Source of the DNA: JBDKTH01 sp964558295
Lineage (GTDB): Bacteria; Planctomycetota; Planctomycetia; Pirellulales; Thermoguttaceae
Assembly (NCBI GenBank): GCA_964558295.1
Contig: CAZLDQ010000189.1
Coordinates: 1 to 11,106 of the forward strand
Reading direction: 5' to 3'
Length of the DNA: 11,106 nucleotides
Shown: positions 1-6,551 of the stretch, piece by piece
Layout: the number at the start of each line of letters is the position of its first letter
How positions within the stretch are numbered: the stretch's first letter is position 1
The notes under the pieces: model-generated
Database searches by the model: none
What the model was told of the DNA's origin: nothing
Seen by the model: the letters and a program-made list of their open reading frames with translations, nothing else
Position numbers and translations under genes: made by a program

Positions 1-962
1 AGAAGATTTTAATGGAAAAAAAGGTGGAGAAGCTTTTGCTGGTTGACGAAGATTTTACACTGACCGGACTGATTACCATCAAAGACATCGATATGATGCG
101 GCGTTTCCCGAATGCCTGTAAAGATGGGCAAGGGAGGCTGCGAGTTGGGGCTGCCATCGGGGTACACGACTACGAGCGTGCCGAGCGGCTGATCCGCGAA
201 GATGTCGATGTCCTGGTGGTGGACAGTGCCCACGGTCACTCGGCCAATGTGATTGAGACCGTTCGGAGGATCAAGAAGAGTTGGGATATTGATGTCATCG
301 CCGGGAATGTGGCGACCACCGAGGGGGCTAAGGCCCTGATCGAGGCTGGGGTTGATGCGGTTAAGATTGGGATCGGCCCGGGATCGATATGTACGACGCG
401 GGTTGTCTCGGGGGTGGGGGTGCCGCAAATCACCGCCATCTACCATGCAGCCCAGGCCGCCAAGGAGACCGGAACCCCAGTGATTGCGGATGGTGGGGTT
501 CGTTACTCGGGTGACATCACCAAAGCGATTGCTGCTGGCGCGTACGTGGTCATGATCGGTGGGTTGTTTGCTGGGCTTGAGGAAAGCCCGGGGGCTACGA
601 TCCTCTATCAGGGCCGAACCTATAAGGCCTATCGCGGCATGGGGTCGCTGGGGGCCATGGTGCAAGGCAGCAGTGATCGTTACCGGCAGAGTGGAAGCCG
701 GCCCGATAAACTGGTTCCTGAGGGGGTTGAAGGTCGAGTTGCGTACAAAGGCCACTTGGGCCCGTTTGTGTATCAGCTTGTAGGGGGGCTACGAGCGGGT
801 ATGGGTTACTGTGGAACTCGGACTATCGATGAATTGCGCACCAAGGCGCGCTTCATTCAGGTCTCGTCAGCCAGTGTGCGGGAGAGTCATCCTCATGACA
901 TCGCGATTACGCAAGAAGCCCCCAACTACAGCACGGAGTATTCGTCCGACGACCAGTCGTAG
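1..962 (+). CDS. guaB: IMP dehydrogenase, 5'-truncated by window edge
   Basis: Inosine-5'-monophosphate dehydrogenase oxidises IMP to XMP with NAD+, the committed step of guanine nucleotide synthesis in the cytoplasm. The frame is open from the window edge, so the first ATG (position 12) is internal. The family is usually about 490 residues and roughly 320 are present. The visible part begins in the second CBS domain (KLLLVDEDFTLTGLITIKDI) and then returns to the TIM barrel. The catalytic loop GIGPGSICTTRVV has its Cys codon at 390-392. The phosphate-binding stretch is VIADGGVRYSGDITKA. The flap region has an Arg-Tyr pair in SSDRYRQ, followed by KLVPEGVEGRV and the C-terminal GYCGTRTIDEL. No catalytic residue appears lost. 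GGLFAGLEESPG replaces the more common GSLLAGTEEAPG, a mild variant. The downstream secreted-protein gene starts inside its last 68 bases. The identification is very secure. Confidence 0.96.
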   Translation, partial: KILMEKKVEKLLLVDEDFTLTGLITIKDIDMMRRFPNACKDGQGRLRVGAAIGVHDYERAERLIREDVDVLVVDSAHGHSANVIETVRRIKKSWDIDVIAGNVATTEGAKALIEAGVDAVKIGIGPGSICTTRVVSGVGVPQITAIYHAAQAAKETGTPVIADGGVRYSGDITKAIAAGAYVVMIGGLFAGLEESPGATILYQGRTYKAYRGMGSLGAMVQGSSDRYRQSGSRPDKLVPEGVEGRVAYKGHLGPFVYQLVGGLRAGMGYCGTRTIDELRTKARFIQVSSASVRESHPHDIAITQEAPNYSTEYSSDDQS

Positions 963-1953
963 ACTCCTGCCGAGTGCATTGGTCCTGGTCTCGTGGATCT
1001 GGGGCCTTTTCCTTTTGGGGTTGGGAGAGAATGCTGTTGCCTATGACGACGATGGTGCCGTAGTGACGGCCGATTACGTCGTCGATCCCGTGGCTGAGAA
1101 GTCAGCCGTGGTGCAAGCGAGCTATTCGACCGGTAGTGCCGGGAGCAAGCTTACGTGGCGTCCCTATCGGCCGTCGCCCAACACGCGCGTTCTGTCTCAG
1201 GCGCCTGCGCAGGCCGAGCAGCCGGCGTCGTACAATGAAGCGGTCGCGGGCAGGACGAGTCCGAACAATCCGTTTGACGATCCATTCGACGACGCGTCGC
1301 AACTGACGCAGCTTGTTCCGCCGGCCAATCTCCGCGACGATCTGTTGGAGAAACCTGAGCCGAAACCAATACCGATGCCGACGGGCAAGCTTCCGACGCA
1401 GGTTAGCCAGCAGCTTACGCCCAAGGCCGAGTCGACGCAGGAGTCGCAGGAGATTATCGGCGGCAAGGAACTGGAAAAGGCGTTGGCGTCCGGGCCTCAG
1501 GCCGGTGCGTTCGTCTGTCCTTCACCGAAGGACCTGAAGCCGATCCATAAGATCAGTTACCGGATCACGCCGGAAAAAGGGGAACTCCCCCAGGAATGTG
1601 GGTTGGGGGGGGACGAATTCCAGCCACGAGTTTGGGAGCCAATTACCTTCACCTGGAAGGCTTCGGCTTTGTGCCACAAACCGCTCTACTTCGAACAAGT
1701 TGCCCTGGAACGCTATGGTCACACGGTTGGGCTGGGATTGCAACCGGCCGTCTCGGCCGCCCACTTCTTCCTTACCGTGCCGATCTTGCCCTACAAGATG
1801 GGGCTCTATCCGCCGAACGAATGCATGTACACCTTGGGCTACTACCGTCCGGGCAGTTGTGCCCCGTACCTGCTCGATCCGCTGCCGATCAGTGTCCGGG
1901 CTGCTTTGTTTGAGGGGGCCGCGGTGACGGCGGGAGTGCTCGTCCTGCCTTAG
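895..1953 (+). CDS. secreted hypothetical protein with conserved CHKPLYFE C-terminal block
   Basis: I chose the ATG at 895 over the longer frame from 811. It has a good ribosome site (GGGAG at 880-884, about 10 bases upstream) and gives a proper signal peptide: a basic n-region, then LLPSALVLVSWIWGLFLLGL and a likely AVA cleavage near residue 49. This gives 352 residues and a 68-bp overlap with guaB. Residues about 50-205 are Pro/Gln/Ser-rich and look disordered (NPFDDPFDD, several PTQVSQQ-like stretches). The compact part is residues about 205-345, with five Cys (CPSP near 208, QECG, LCHK near 260, NECMY, GSCAP) and many aromatics (WKASALCHKPLYFE, GYYRPGSCAPY). From memory, this C-terminal block recurs in planctomycete proteins of unknown function. 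An envelope or cell-surface role is an inference. No enzyme motif is seen. The gene ends tail to tail with fmdB, overlapping by 3 bases. Confidence 0.8.
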   Translation: MTSRLRKKPPTTARSIRPTTSRRLLPSALVLVSWIWGLFLLGLGENAVAYDDDGAVVTADYVVDPVAEKSAVVQASYSTGSAGSKLTWRPYRPSPNTRVLSQAPAQAEQPASYNEAVAGRTSPNNPFDDPFDDASQLTQLVPPANLRDDLLEKPEPKPIPMPTGKLPTQVSQQLTPKAESTQESQEIIGGKELEKALASGPQAGAFVCPSPKDLKPIHKISYRITPEKGELPQECGLGGDEFQPRVWEPITFTWKASALCHKPLYFEQVALERYGHTVGLGLQPAVSAAHFFLTVPILPYKMGLYPPNECMYTLGYYRPGSCAPYLLDPLPISVRAALFEGAAVTAGVLVLP

Positions 1954-2177
1954 TCGCCCAAGCAGCAACCGCCGCTTTGACATCCGGACATGCCGCACAT
2001 CCCCGCTGACTTGGCAGGGCATTGCGGCATGTTTGCTTTGGTTGGGGCGGCTGGGACGCTGATCTGCTTGATTACCTTTTGCTTGCCGCAGGCCGGGCAC
2101 GTGGGCTTTTCCCCTTCCCGTGTGAGCCACTCGAAGGGTTGGCCGCAATTGCTGCAGAGGTATTCGTAGAGGGGCAT
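1950..2177 (-). CDS. FmdB-family zinc-ribbon protein
   Basis: A 75-residue protein that opens with MPLYEYLCSNCG, the hallmark start of the FmdB/CxxC_CxxC_SSSS putative regulatory family. Two CxxC knuckles (Cys8/Cys11 and Cys27/Cys30) form the single zinc ribbon. The aromatic pair FEW lies between them, as in the family. The tail is unusually Cys-rich for its size (Cys53, 61, 66, 71, 72, ending SGCQSGGCCLGD) and could bind a second metal ion. The family's molecular role is not firmly established; FmdB was named from a methylotroph formamidase/amidase locus. The gene lies on the opposite strand to its left neighbour, and the stop codons interlock (TAA at 1952-1950, TAG at 1951-1953). The ribosome site upstream of 2177 is weak. 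It faces away from nnrE, so 2178-2349 is a divergent promoter region. Confidence 0.85.
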   Translation of the reverse strand: MPLYEYLCSNCGQPFEWLTREGEKPTCPACGKQKVIKQISVPAAPTKANMPQCPAKSAGMCGMSGCQSGGCCLGD

Positions 2178-2204
2178 ATTGGTTGACTCTTGTGAGGGGC
2201 GGAA

Positions 2205-2312
2205 GTGGTAGAATGACCAAAGCCAAAGGACGAAGGAATGACCAAGTCTGAATGACCAAAGCTCAAATAGATTCGCGCTTCGTCATCTGGCTTTCGTCAT
2301 TCGTCCTTTTTT
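2205..2312. repeat. AATGACCAA-type short intergenic repeats with inverted copies
   Basis: GAATGACCAA occurs three times on the plus strand (2211-2220, 2236-2245, 2250-2259). Related words occur in the opposite orientation on the right side (CTTCGTCAT, TTTCGTCATTCGTCC). AAAGGACGAA at 2225-2234 has a perfect 10-base inverted partner, TTCGTCCTTT, at 2300-2309, so the stretch could fold into a long imperfect hairpin. It lies between the divergent fmdB and nnrE genes. I know of similar AATGACGAA-like words in planctomycete intergenic DNA from general memory, but the function is unknown. Confidence 0.6.
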
Positions 2313-2349
2313 CTCCTAGCATACTCTCTCCCAGCCAGCAGGTGAACCT

Positions 2350-3118
2350 ATGGTTTTGCACTGTTTGACGCGGCAGCAAGTGCGGCGTGTGGATCAGCGG
2401 GCGATGGAGGAATACGGGCTCTCGGGGGTGGTGTTGATGGAAACTGCGGGACGGGGGGTCGCGGGGGGGTTGTGCCAACGGGGGATGGGCGGGCCGGGGC
2501 GCATCGCCGATCGTACGTACGTCACCTGGATTTCCGCAACGGGGGCGGGCCGGGCCGGTCCTCAGCGCCCGCGGCAAACGCAATAATGCGGGGGATGGCT
2601 TTGTAATCGCCCGGCACCTCGACCTACGGGGCTACCCAGTCCGTGTGCTGCTTTGGGCTGATCCGGCGGAGCTGCGGGGCGATGCGGCGACCAACTTCCG
2701 AATTCTGGAGAAGACCGAGGTGCCGATCTTGCGCGTGGATGTCGAGCCCGAAGCTGCGCGAGTCGTCGAATACCTGGCCGAAGCGGCTTGGATTGTCGAT
2801 GCCCTCTTGGGGACCGGTACGCAAGGCGAGCCTCGGCCGCCTTTGGATGTGGCGATTGATGAACTGAATGCTGCTCACGCTCCGAAACTGGCCGTGGATC
2901 TTCCCAGTGGGCTGGACTGCGATACGGGCCAGGCCGCCTCGCATACGGTGATTGCGGCCCACACTTGCACGTTCGTTGCTCCCAAGCCGGGCTTTTTCGC
3001 CCCCGGCGCCGCTCGCTACACGGGCCAGTTGCACGTGTTGGACATCGGGGCGCCGCGCAAACTGATCGAGGAGATGTTGGGGGAAGGAGTGGAAAGTGGA
3101 TGGTGGGCGGCGCAGTGA
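2350..3118 (+). pseudogene. nnrE: NAD(P)H-hydrate epimerase, frame broken by a 61-bp insertion
   Basis: NAD(P)H-hydrate epimerase interconverts the R and S forms of damaged NADHX/NADPHX so the partner dehydratase can repair them. The ATG at 2350 has an AGGTGA ribosome site 4 bases upstream. It opens with LTRQQVRRVDQRAMEEYGL and VLMETAGRGVA, the family N-terminus. After about position 2484 this frame meets a stop at 2584-2586. The rest is in the +2 frame: NNAGDGFVIARHL (nucleotide-binding loop), DALLGTGTQGEPRPPLD, VDLPSGLDCDTG with the catalytic-region Asp, and FVAPKPGFFAPGAARYTG. Removing 61 bases between two copies of CAACGGGGG joins the frames into one 708-base reading frame (235 residues), the usual size for a stand-alone epimerase. 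The loop reads GKRNNAGDG rather than the usual GxGNNGGDG, a further odd change. No C-terminal dehydratase domain is present. It could be a real null allele or an assembly error in GC-rich DNA. Confidence 0.85.
2476..2545 (+). repeat. 9-bp direct repeats flanking the nnrE lesion
   Basis: CAACGGGGG is present at 2476-2484 and again at 2537-2545, 61 bases apart. The first copy is in the N-terminal frame of nnrE and the second in the C-terminal frame. The 52 bases between them include the self-complementary CGTACGTACG (2512-2521). Some similarity continues to the right of each copy (CGGGCCGGG follows both at slightly different spacing), so this may be an imperfect tandem duplication and not an insertion with target-site duplication. 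No transposase or terminal inverted repeat is visible. Confidence 0.7.
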
Positions 3119-3173
3119 TTCGCGGTGGGCTTGCCTCGTCGCGAGTGAATTCCAACTGGGCCCGGCGCGGGTT

Positions 3174-3503
3174 TCAACGACTGGACTTGGTTGTACAACC
3201 GCTGGACTCTTTGGGAGTTGTTGGTCGCTGTCGCATGTCTCTTGCCACCGGAGCAGCGGGGAGGCTCCAGTGCAGTCTGGGCGTGGTTGGCGTTGTCACC
3301 GCGCGGTTGTCGTTCTGTGAAGGCGTGATTTGCATCTCGATCCTCTCGGCGCTTGCGACCGGTTGGGACGGGGGGGGGTTGTTTTGCATTCGATGTTGGC
3401 GAATCAGCATTGCCAACTGCTGCCAGGACGGCTTGGCCCAGGCTGGCGTGGTCAGACTGGAACAAGCAAGGGTCACCGCGATGATGGCCGTCACATATCT
3501 CAT
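3174..3503 (-). CDS. small putative secreted protein
   Basis: I do not recognise this protein. The longer frame starts at 3635, but I prefer the internal ATG at 3503. That start gives a textbook signal peptide, MRYVTAIIAVTLACSSLTT followed by PAWA and a likely cleavage before KPSW. A GGGAG lies about 10 bases upstream. The product is 109 residues, with a mature part of about 85. The mature part begins with a short probable helix (SWQQLAMLIRQHRMQNN), then becomes Pro/Thr/Ser-rich (PPPSQP, TPTTPRLH), with no enzyme motif and one Cys near the end. It is convergent with nnrE (55-base gap) and divergent from the GNAT gene. The signal peptide is the main support. Overlapping frames on both strands here are long because the DNA is GC-rich, so existence is probable and not certain. 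Confidence 0.5.
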   Translation of the reverse strand: MRYVTAIIAVTLACSSLTTPAWAKPSWQQLAMLIRQHRMQNNPPPSQPVASAERIEMQITPSQNDNRAVTTPTTPRLHWSLPAAPVARDMRQRPTTPKESSGCTTKSSR

Positions 3504-3633
3504 TTCCACCGACTCCCAACAAGAATGAAAAATGATCACAAGACGTCGGCCCATTCGGCCTCGTTGACTTTCCGCCATGTTGCGGCCATTGTAAATTGCA
3601 GGCGCACGATCACCAACTTCGGATACTTGTCCC

Positions 3634-4557
3634 ATGCTGCCAGTGGAATCAACGCCACCGTGGATCGGACCGGCTTCGCAAGACGAATTGGACGAGGCCC
3701 TCTTGCTGCTTTACAGTCATCTTTCTCCAGAGGAGCGACTTTCACGGGCGGAGACTCTCCGCCACGAACTACTCGTGGGGCAGATTCCGCAGGAGGGGCT
3801 GCGCGTTGCTCGTCGCGAGGGGCGGGTCGTCGGGGTAGTCTTTGCTCAACTCCAGGCCGGGAGAACGTCGGTCGTTTGGCCTCCGAGGCTTGTGCAGGAG
3901 GAGCCTGTCGCCACGGCCGGTCGCCTTCTTGACGTCACCTGGGCTTGGTTAGCCGGCAGCGGGGTTCGGGTGGCGCATGCCCTATTGGAGGATGAGGATC
4001 CCAAGGACTTGGCCCTGCTCAAGGCGGCAGGCTTTGAGCCGTTGGCTGTGCTCCTGTATTTGATGAGTGAAGCGTCTGTCTTACCGCGTTGCCCACCATC
4101 GACTGTGCTGGAATTTGAGCCGGATGCCTTGAGTCAGCCGGAGCGGTTTGTCCGGGTGCTCGAGGCGACGTACGAGGGGACGCTCGACTGCCCTGCACTC
4201 GATGGGATACGGCCGATCGAAGAGGTGATCGAGGGGTATCGTGCGACGGGGGTGTACTCCCCAGAGCGTTGGTTCCTTGTGCGTCACGAAGGACGCGATG
4301 TCGGCTGTCTCTTGTTGACCGATCATCCTGATTTGGAGATCTGGGAGTTGATCTACATGGGGTTAGTGCCTGCCGCCCGGGGAAGTGGTTGGGGGGTAGA
4401 GATCTCCCGCTATGCCCAGTGGCTGACCCACCGAGCGGGACGCTCCCGCTTGGTCGTGGCGGTCGATTCGCTCAACACCCCGGCGATCCGTATGTACACC
4501 TCGGCGGGGTTTGAGCGGTGGGATCGTCGGATCGTGTTGCAGAAAGTCTTCGGGTAA
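3634..4557 (+). CDS. tandem-domain GNAT N-acetyltransferase
   Basis: A 307-residue protein with two GNAT-type folds, an arrangement like that of mycothiol synthase (MshD) and related double-GNAT enzymes. The C-terminal domain (about 165-307) is the convincing one. It has ERWFLVRHEGRDVGCLLLTD (strands 2-3), ELIYMGLVPAARGSGWG with the acetyl-CoA pyrophosphate loop RGSGWG at residues 249-254, then VVAVDSLNTPAIRMYTSAGF, the family's closing motif. The N-terminal half (about 15-150) has a matching outline (LRVARREGRVVGVVFAQLQ, LLKAAGFEPLAVLLYL), but its cofactor loop is degenerate, so it may be structural. The acyl acceptor cannot be told from sequence. The ribosome site at 3634 is weak and no better ATG lies nearby. 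The 130 bases upstream are shared with the divergent small secreted gene. A TTGACT lies at 3564-3569, but the spacing to any -10 element is poor. Confidence 0.85.
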   Translation: MLPVESTPPWIGPASQDELDEALLLLYSHLSPEERLSRAETLRHELLVGQIPQEGLRVARREGRVVGVVFAQLQAGRTSVVWPPRLVQEEPVATAGRLLDVTWAWLAGSGVRVAHALLEDEDPKDLALLKAAGFEPLAVLLYLMSEASVLPRCPPSTVLEFEPDALSQPERFVRVLEATYEGTLDCPALDGIRPIEEVIEGYRATGVYSPERWFLVRHEGRDVGCLLLTDHPDLEIWELIYMGLVPAARGSGWGVEISRYAQWLTHRAGRSRLVVAVDSLNTPAIRMYTSAGFERWDRRIVLQKVFG

Positions 4558-4640
4558 TTCGTCGGGGGAAAGGATTGCGGGGGCAGGATTTAGGGGCGAG
4601 GGGACTCGGGCAAAGTGGATGGCGGAACGACCGGATCGAG

Positions 4641-4663
4641 CGGCCCAGACGTGCAACGGGCCG
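4641..4663 (+). other. GC-rich hairpin downstream of GNAT gene
   Basis: CGGCCC at 4641-4646 pairs perfectly with GGGCCG at 4658-4663 across an 11-base loop, 84 bases after the GNAT stop codon. There is no T-tract after it, so it is not an intrinsic terminator of the usual kind. It may be a transcript-end stem or chance in GC-rich DNA. Confidence 0.3.
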
Positions 4664-4818
4664 TGTGGCGAATCGAGCGGATCTCCCAAGGCTTTCGTGG
4701 TGATTGAAGTCGCGGTGACGAAGAGCGAGTGACCGAATCGCGTTTCCCCAAGCATTCCTTGGACTTACTGCATGAGGTGTTTGCCACTTCGTCACGAGGC
4801 CGACAAGCGTTCAACATG

Positions 4819-4827
4819 TTTTACACA
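4819..4827 (+). promoter_or_regulatory. putative DnaA box
   Basis: TTTTACACA matches the degenerate DnaA-box consensus TTWTNCACA at every defined position. It lies about 290 bases upstream of the dnaA start and 124 bases upstream of the -35 element. DnaA autoregulation or origin function is known in other bacteria. A single 9-mer with this consensus is only modest evidence. Confidence 0.35.
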
Positions 4828-4883
4828 TTGCGTATCGCGTTCTCCTCATCTTCATAACGGCCACATGGCCAAAACGGTGAAGA

Positions 4884-4892
4884 TTTTCCACG
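4884..4892 (+). promoter_or_regulatory. weak putative DnaA box
   Basis: TTTTCCACG differs from TTWTNCACA at its last base only. It has the same orientation as the match at 4819-4827, 65 bases further along. Alone it would not be called; it is listed because two near-matches sit directly upstream of dnaA. Confidence 0.25.
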
Positions 4893-4950
4893 GAATCTGG
4901 GGCCGGGAAGCCGATCAGAAAAATTCCTACGCCACGAAGTGCTCTTCGGT

Positions 4951-4978
4951 TTGACAGCAGTGCTAGCAGGGCTACAAT
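4951..4978 (+). promoter_or_regulatory. sigma-70-type promoter for dnaA
   Basis: TTGACA at 4951-4956 is a perfect -35 hexamer. TACAAT at 4973-4978 is a near-perfect -10 hexamer, with a 16-base spacer. Transcription would start near 4985, leaving a leader of about 125 bases before the dnaA start at 5111. This is the best promoter-like sequence in the window, and its orientation and position fit dnaA and nothing else. Confidence 0.7.
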
Positions 4979-5110
4979 CAGCTCATCGGGTGACACAAAA
5001 ACCTAAACCCAGACGGCTGCTGCTGTCGAAGAATCGCGACTTTTTCCCTTTTCGCTGTCTCCCTTGTTCTGTGGGGACGGGATACCGCCAGATGGTCCGG
5101 TGAGGAGGGG

Positions 5111-6541
5111 ATGGATCGCGCGCCGGGGGGCGCTGAGGAAGTGGCCACGGACGATATGGACATCGTGTCGGCTTTGCGAACCGCATTGGCCGGCAGGGTC
5201 GGACAACAACGATTCGAACTTTGGTTCGGTTCGCGGACGCGACTAGAACTGACCGGGGATACTCTTGTTGTTCATGCTCCGAATCAGTTCTTCGTCAACT
5301 GGATTCGCGCCAACTTTCGTGCCGAGATCGACGCGGCCTGTGCGGAGATTCTGGGGCGTTCGCTTGAGGTCGAGTTTCTGATCGACGCTGCCGAGCCGGC
5401 GTCTGCCCCGGAGGTGAAGACGACGCTGGCAGGGGACGCATCCTCTGCGTCGCCACAGCCGGTGGCCGCTGCGATGGGGCCGCCGGATGGGCCGGCTTCG
5501 AACCGCCGGCCGTTTGCCAACTTTCAATCGTTTGTGGTTGGGCCCTCCAATCGGTTGGCCTATGCGAGTGCTGAGATGGTTGTCGAGCGGCCCGGCGAAC
5601 TGTCGCCGTTGGTGATCTGGGGGCCGACGGGTGTGGGCAAGACCCATTTGCTCGAAGGGATCTGGACCGCCGCTCGCAAGGCCGATCGGCGGAAGACGAT
5701 TGTTTATCTGTCGGCCGAGCAGTTTGTCTGCGACTTTCTGCAATCGTTGCGTGGTTCAGGGCTGCCCAACTTCCGTCGCAAGTATCGCGGGGTCGATCTG
5801 TTATTGATCGATGATCTTCAGTTTTTCTGCGGGAAACGCTACACGCAGATCGAATTGTTGTATACGATCGACACGCTGATCCGCGAACGGCATCAGATTG
5901 TGCTGGCCTGTGACCGGCCACCCTCGGAGATGAGCGATTTGGGGCCGGAACTGGTCACGCGGTTAGAGAGCGGTGTCGTTTGCCGCTTGGAGCCGGCGGA
6001 ACATCAGACGCGGCGTGGGATCGTTGCGCAGATGGCCCAGCGGCTCAAGATGACCGTGCCGACCGACGTGCAGGAGTTCATCGCTGCCCGTCTGACGCGT
6101 CACGCTCGGGAGATTTCAGGGGCTTTGTGCCGGCTGCAGGCGGCGAGTCAGGCTTGGCAGAAGCCGATCACCCTTCCGATGGCTCAAGAAGCTCTGGGCG
6201 ACATGGTCCAGGCGGGGAGCCGCGTCGTGGGGCTGGCCGACATTGAAAAAGCGGTGTGCGAGACCTTCAAGCTGGCCCCGACCAGTCTGCAATCGGACCG
6301 CAAGGCGAAGAGCGTCAGCCATCCGCGGATGCTGGCGATGTGGTTGGCCCGCAAGTATACCCGGGCGGCGTTGAGCGAGATTGGTGAGTACTTCGGTCAC
6401 CGCAGCCATAGTACGGTGATTTCGGCCCAGAAGCGCGTGGACAGTTGGCTTTCTGAAGGCGCTACGCTGAGTCTGGCCGATCGCGCCTTGGGCGTTGACG
6501 AAGCGATTCGCCAAGTCGAGCAGTTTCTTCAGGCCGGGTGA
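5111..6541 (+). CDS. dnaA: chromosomal replication initiator DnaA
   Basis: DnaA binds DnaA boxes at the origin and, as ATP-bound filaments, opens the duplex. All four domains are visible in 476 residues. Domain I is at about 17-80 (ALRTALAGRVGQQRFELWFG, NQFFVNWIRANF). A Pro/Ala-rich linker follows, then AAA+ domain III with Walker A GPTGVGKT (171-178), Walker B VDLLLIDDLQFF (228-239) and a sensor region LACDRPPSEM. The putative Arg finger is R284 in VTRLESG, where most DnaA proteins have SRFxWG. Domain IV has the helix-turn-helix signature GHRSHSTVISAQKRV (from 429). The start is uncertain. ATG 5111 follows GGAGGGG closely (spacing only 2-3 bases). GTG 5141 would give ATDDMDIVSALR, nearer to usual DnaA N-termini, and ATG 5156 is also possible. 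No dnaN, recF or gyrB lies beside it within the window. It is flanked by its own promoter and a terminator. Confidence 0.95.
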   Translation: MDRAPGGAEEVATDDMDIVSALRTALAGRVGQQRFELWFGSRTRLELTGDTLVVHAPNQFFVNWIRANFRAEIDAACAEILGRSLEVEFLIDAAEPASAPEVKTTLAGDASSASPQPVAAAMGPPDGPASNRRPFANFQSFVVGPSNRLAYASAEMVVERPGELSPLVIWGPTGVGKTHLLEGIWTAARKADRRKTIVYLSAEQFVCDFLQSLRGSGLPNFRRKYRGVDLLLIDDLQFFCGKRYTQIELLYTIDTLIRERHQIVLACDRPPSEMSDLGPELVTRLESGVVCRLEPAEHQTRRGIVAQMAQRLKMTVPTDVQEFIAARLTRHAREISGALCRLQAASQAWQKPITLPMAQEALGDMVQAGSRVVGLADIEKAVCETFKLAPTSLQSDRKAKSVSHPRMLAMWLARKYTRAALSEIGEYFGHRSHSTVISAQKRVDSWLSEGATLSLADRALGVDEAIRQVEQFLQAG

Positions 6542-6551
6542 GGAAATGCGG

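Larger units (their letters stand above)
4558..5110. other. 553-bp gene-free region upstream of dnaA
   Basis: No convincing coding frame is present; the short frames on both strands lack family motifs and good starts. Items visible from left to right: a G-rich patch at about 4576-4602 (GCGGGGGCAGG, TTTAGGGGCGAGGGG); a GC hairpin CGGCCC/GGGCCG (4641-4646 and 4658-4663, 11-base loop) without a T-run; a degenerate copy of the AATGACGAA-type repeat at 4715-4738; a DnaA-box match at 4819-4827; GGCCA/TGGCC dyad at 4859-4870; a weaker DnaA-box match at 4884-4892; and a strong promoter at 4951-4978. From there to 5110 is an apparent untranslated leader. No tRNA or riboswitch was recognised. Confidence 0.6.

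Noticed and set aside
9..755. Long open frame on the minus strand across guaB
   Set aside because: It is antisense to a clearly conserved enzyme; its sequence is His/Pro/Arg-rich with no motif, as expected for a shadow in GC-rich DNA.
811..894. Longer start at 811 for the secreted protein following guaB
   Set aside because: The extra residues are Arg/Ser-rich shadow of guaB and would bury the signal peptide. ATG 895 has a good ribosome site.
1522..2259. Minus-strand frame of 245 residues over the secreted protein and fmdB
   Set aside because: It covers two better-supported genes and has the low-complexity Arg/Gln/Pro make-up of a shadow frame.
2485..2536. The 52-bp segment in nnrE as a mobile element or programmed frameshift site
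   Set aside because: It has no terminal inverted repeats or coding capacity, and no slippery heptamer with a downstream structure was evident. A duplication or assembly error is simpler.
2562..3155. Minus-strand frame opposite nnrE
   Set aside because: The plus strand shows clear epimerase motifs through the same region; the minus frame has none.
4363..4817. Possible minus-strand genes between the GNAT gene and the dnaA promoter
   Set aside because: They overlap the conserved GNAT C-terminus or lack starts, ribosome sites and motifs.
4772..4954. Small plus-strand frame of 60 residues upstream of dnaA
   Set aside because: No ribosome site and no recognisable domain. It overlaps the DnaA-box-like sites and the -35 element of the dnaA promoter.
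5025..5055. Possible attenuator in the dnaA leader (GTCG/CGAC followed by T-runs)
   Set aside because: The stem is only 4 bp with a long loop, too weak for a terminator call.
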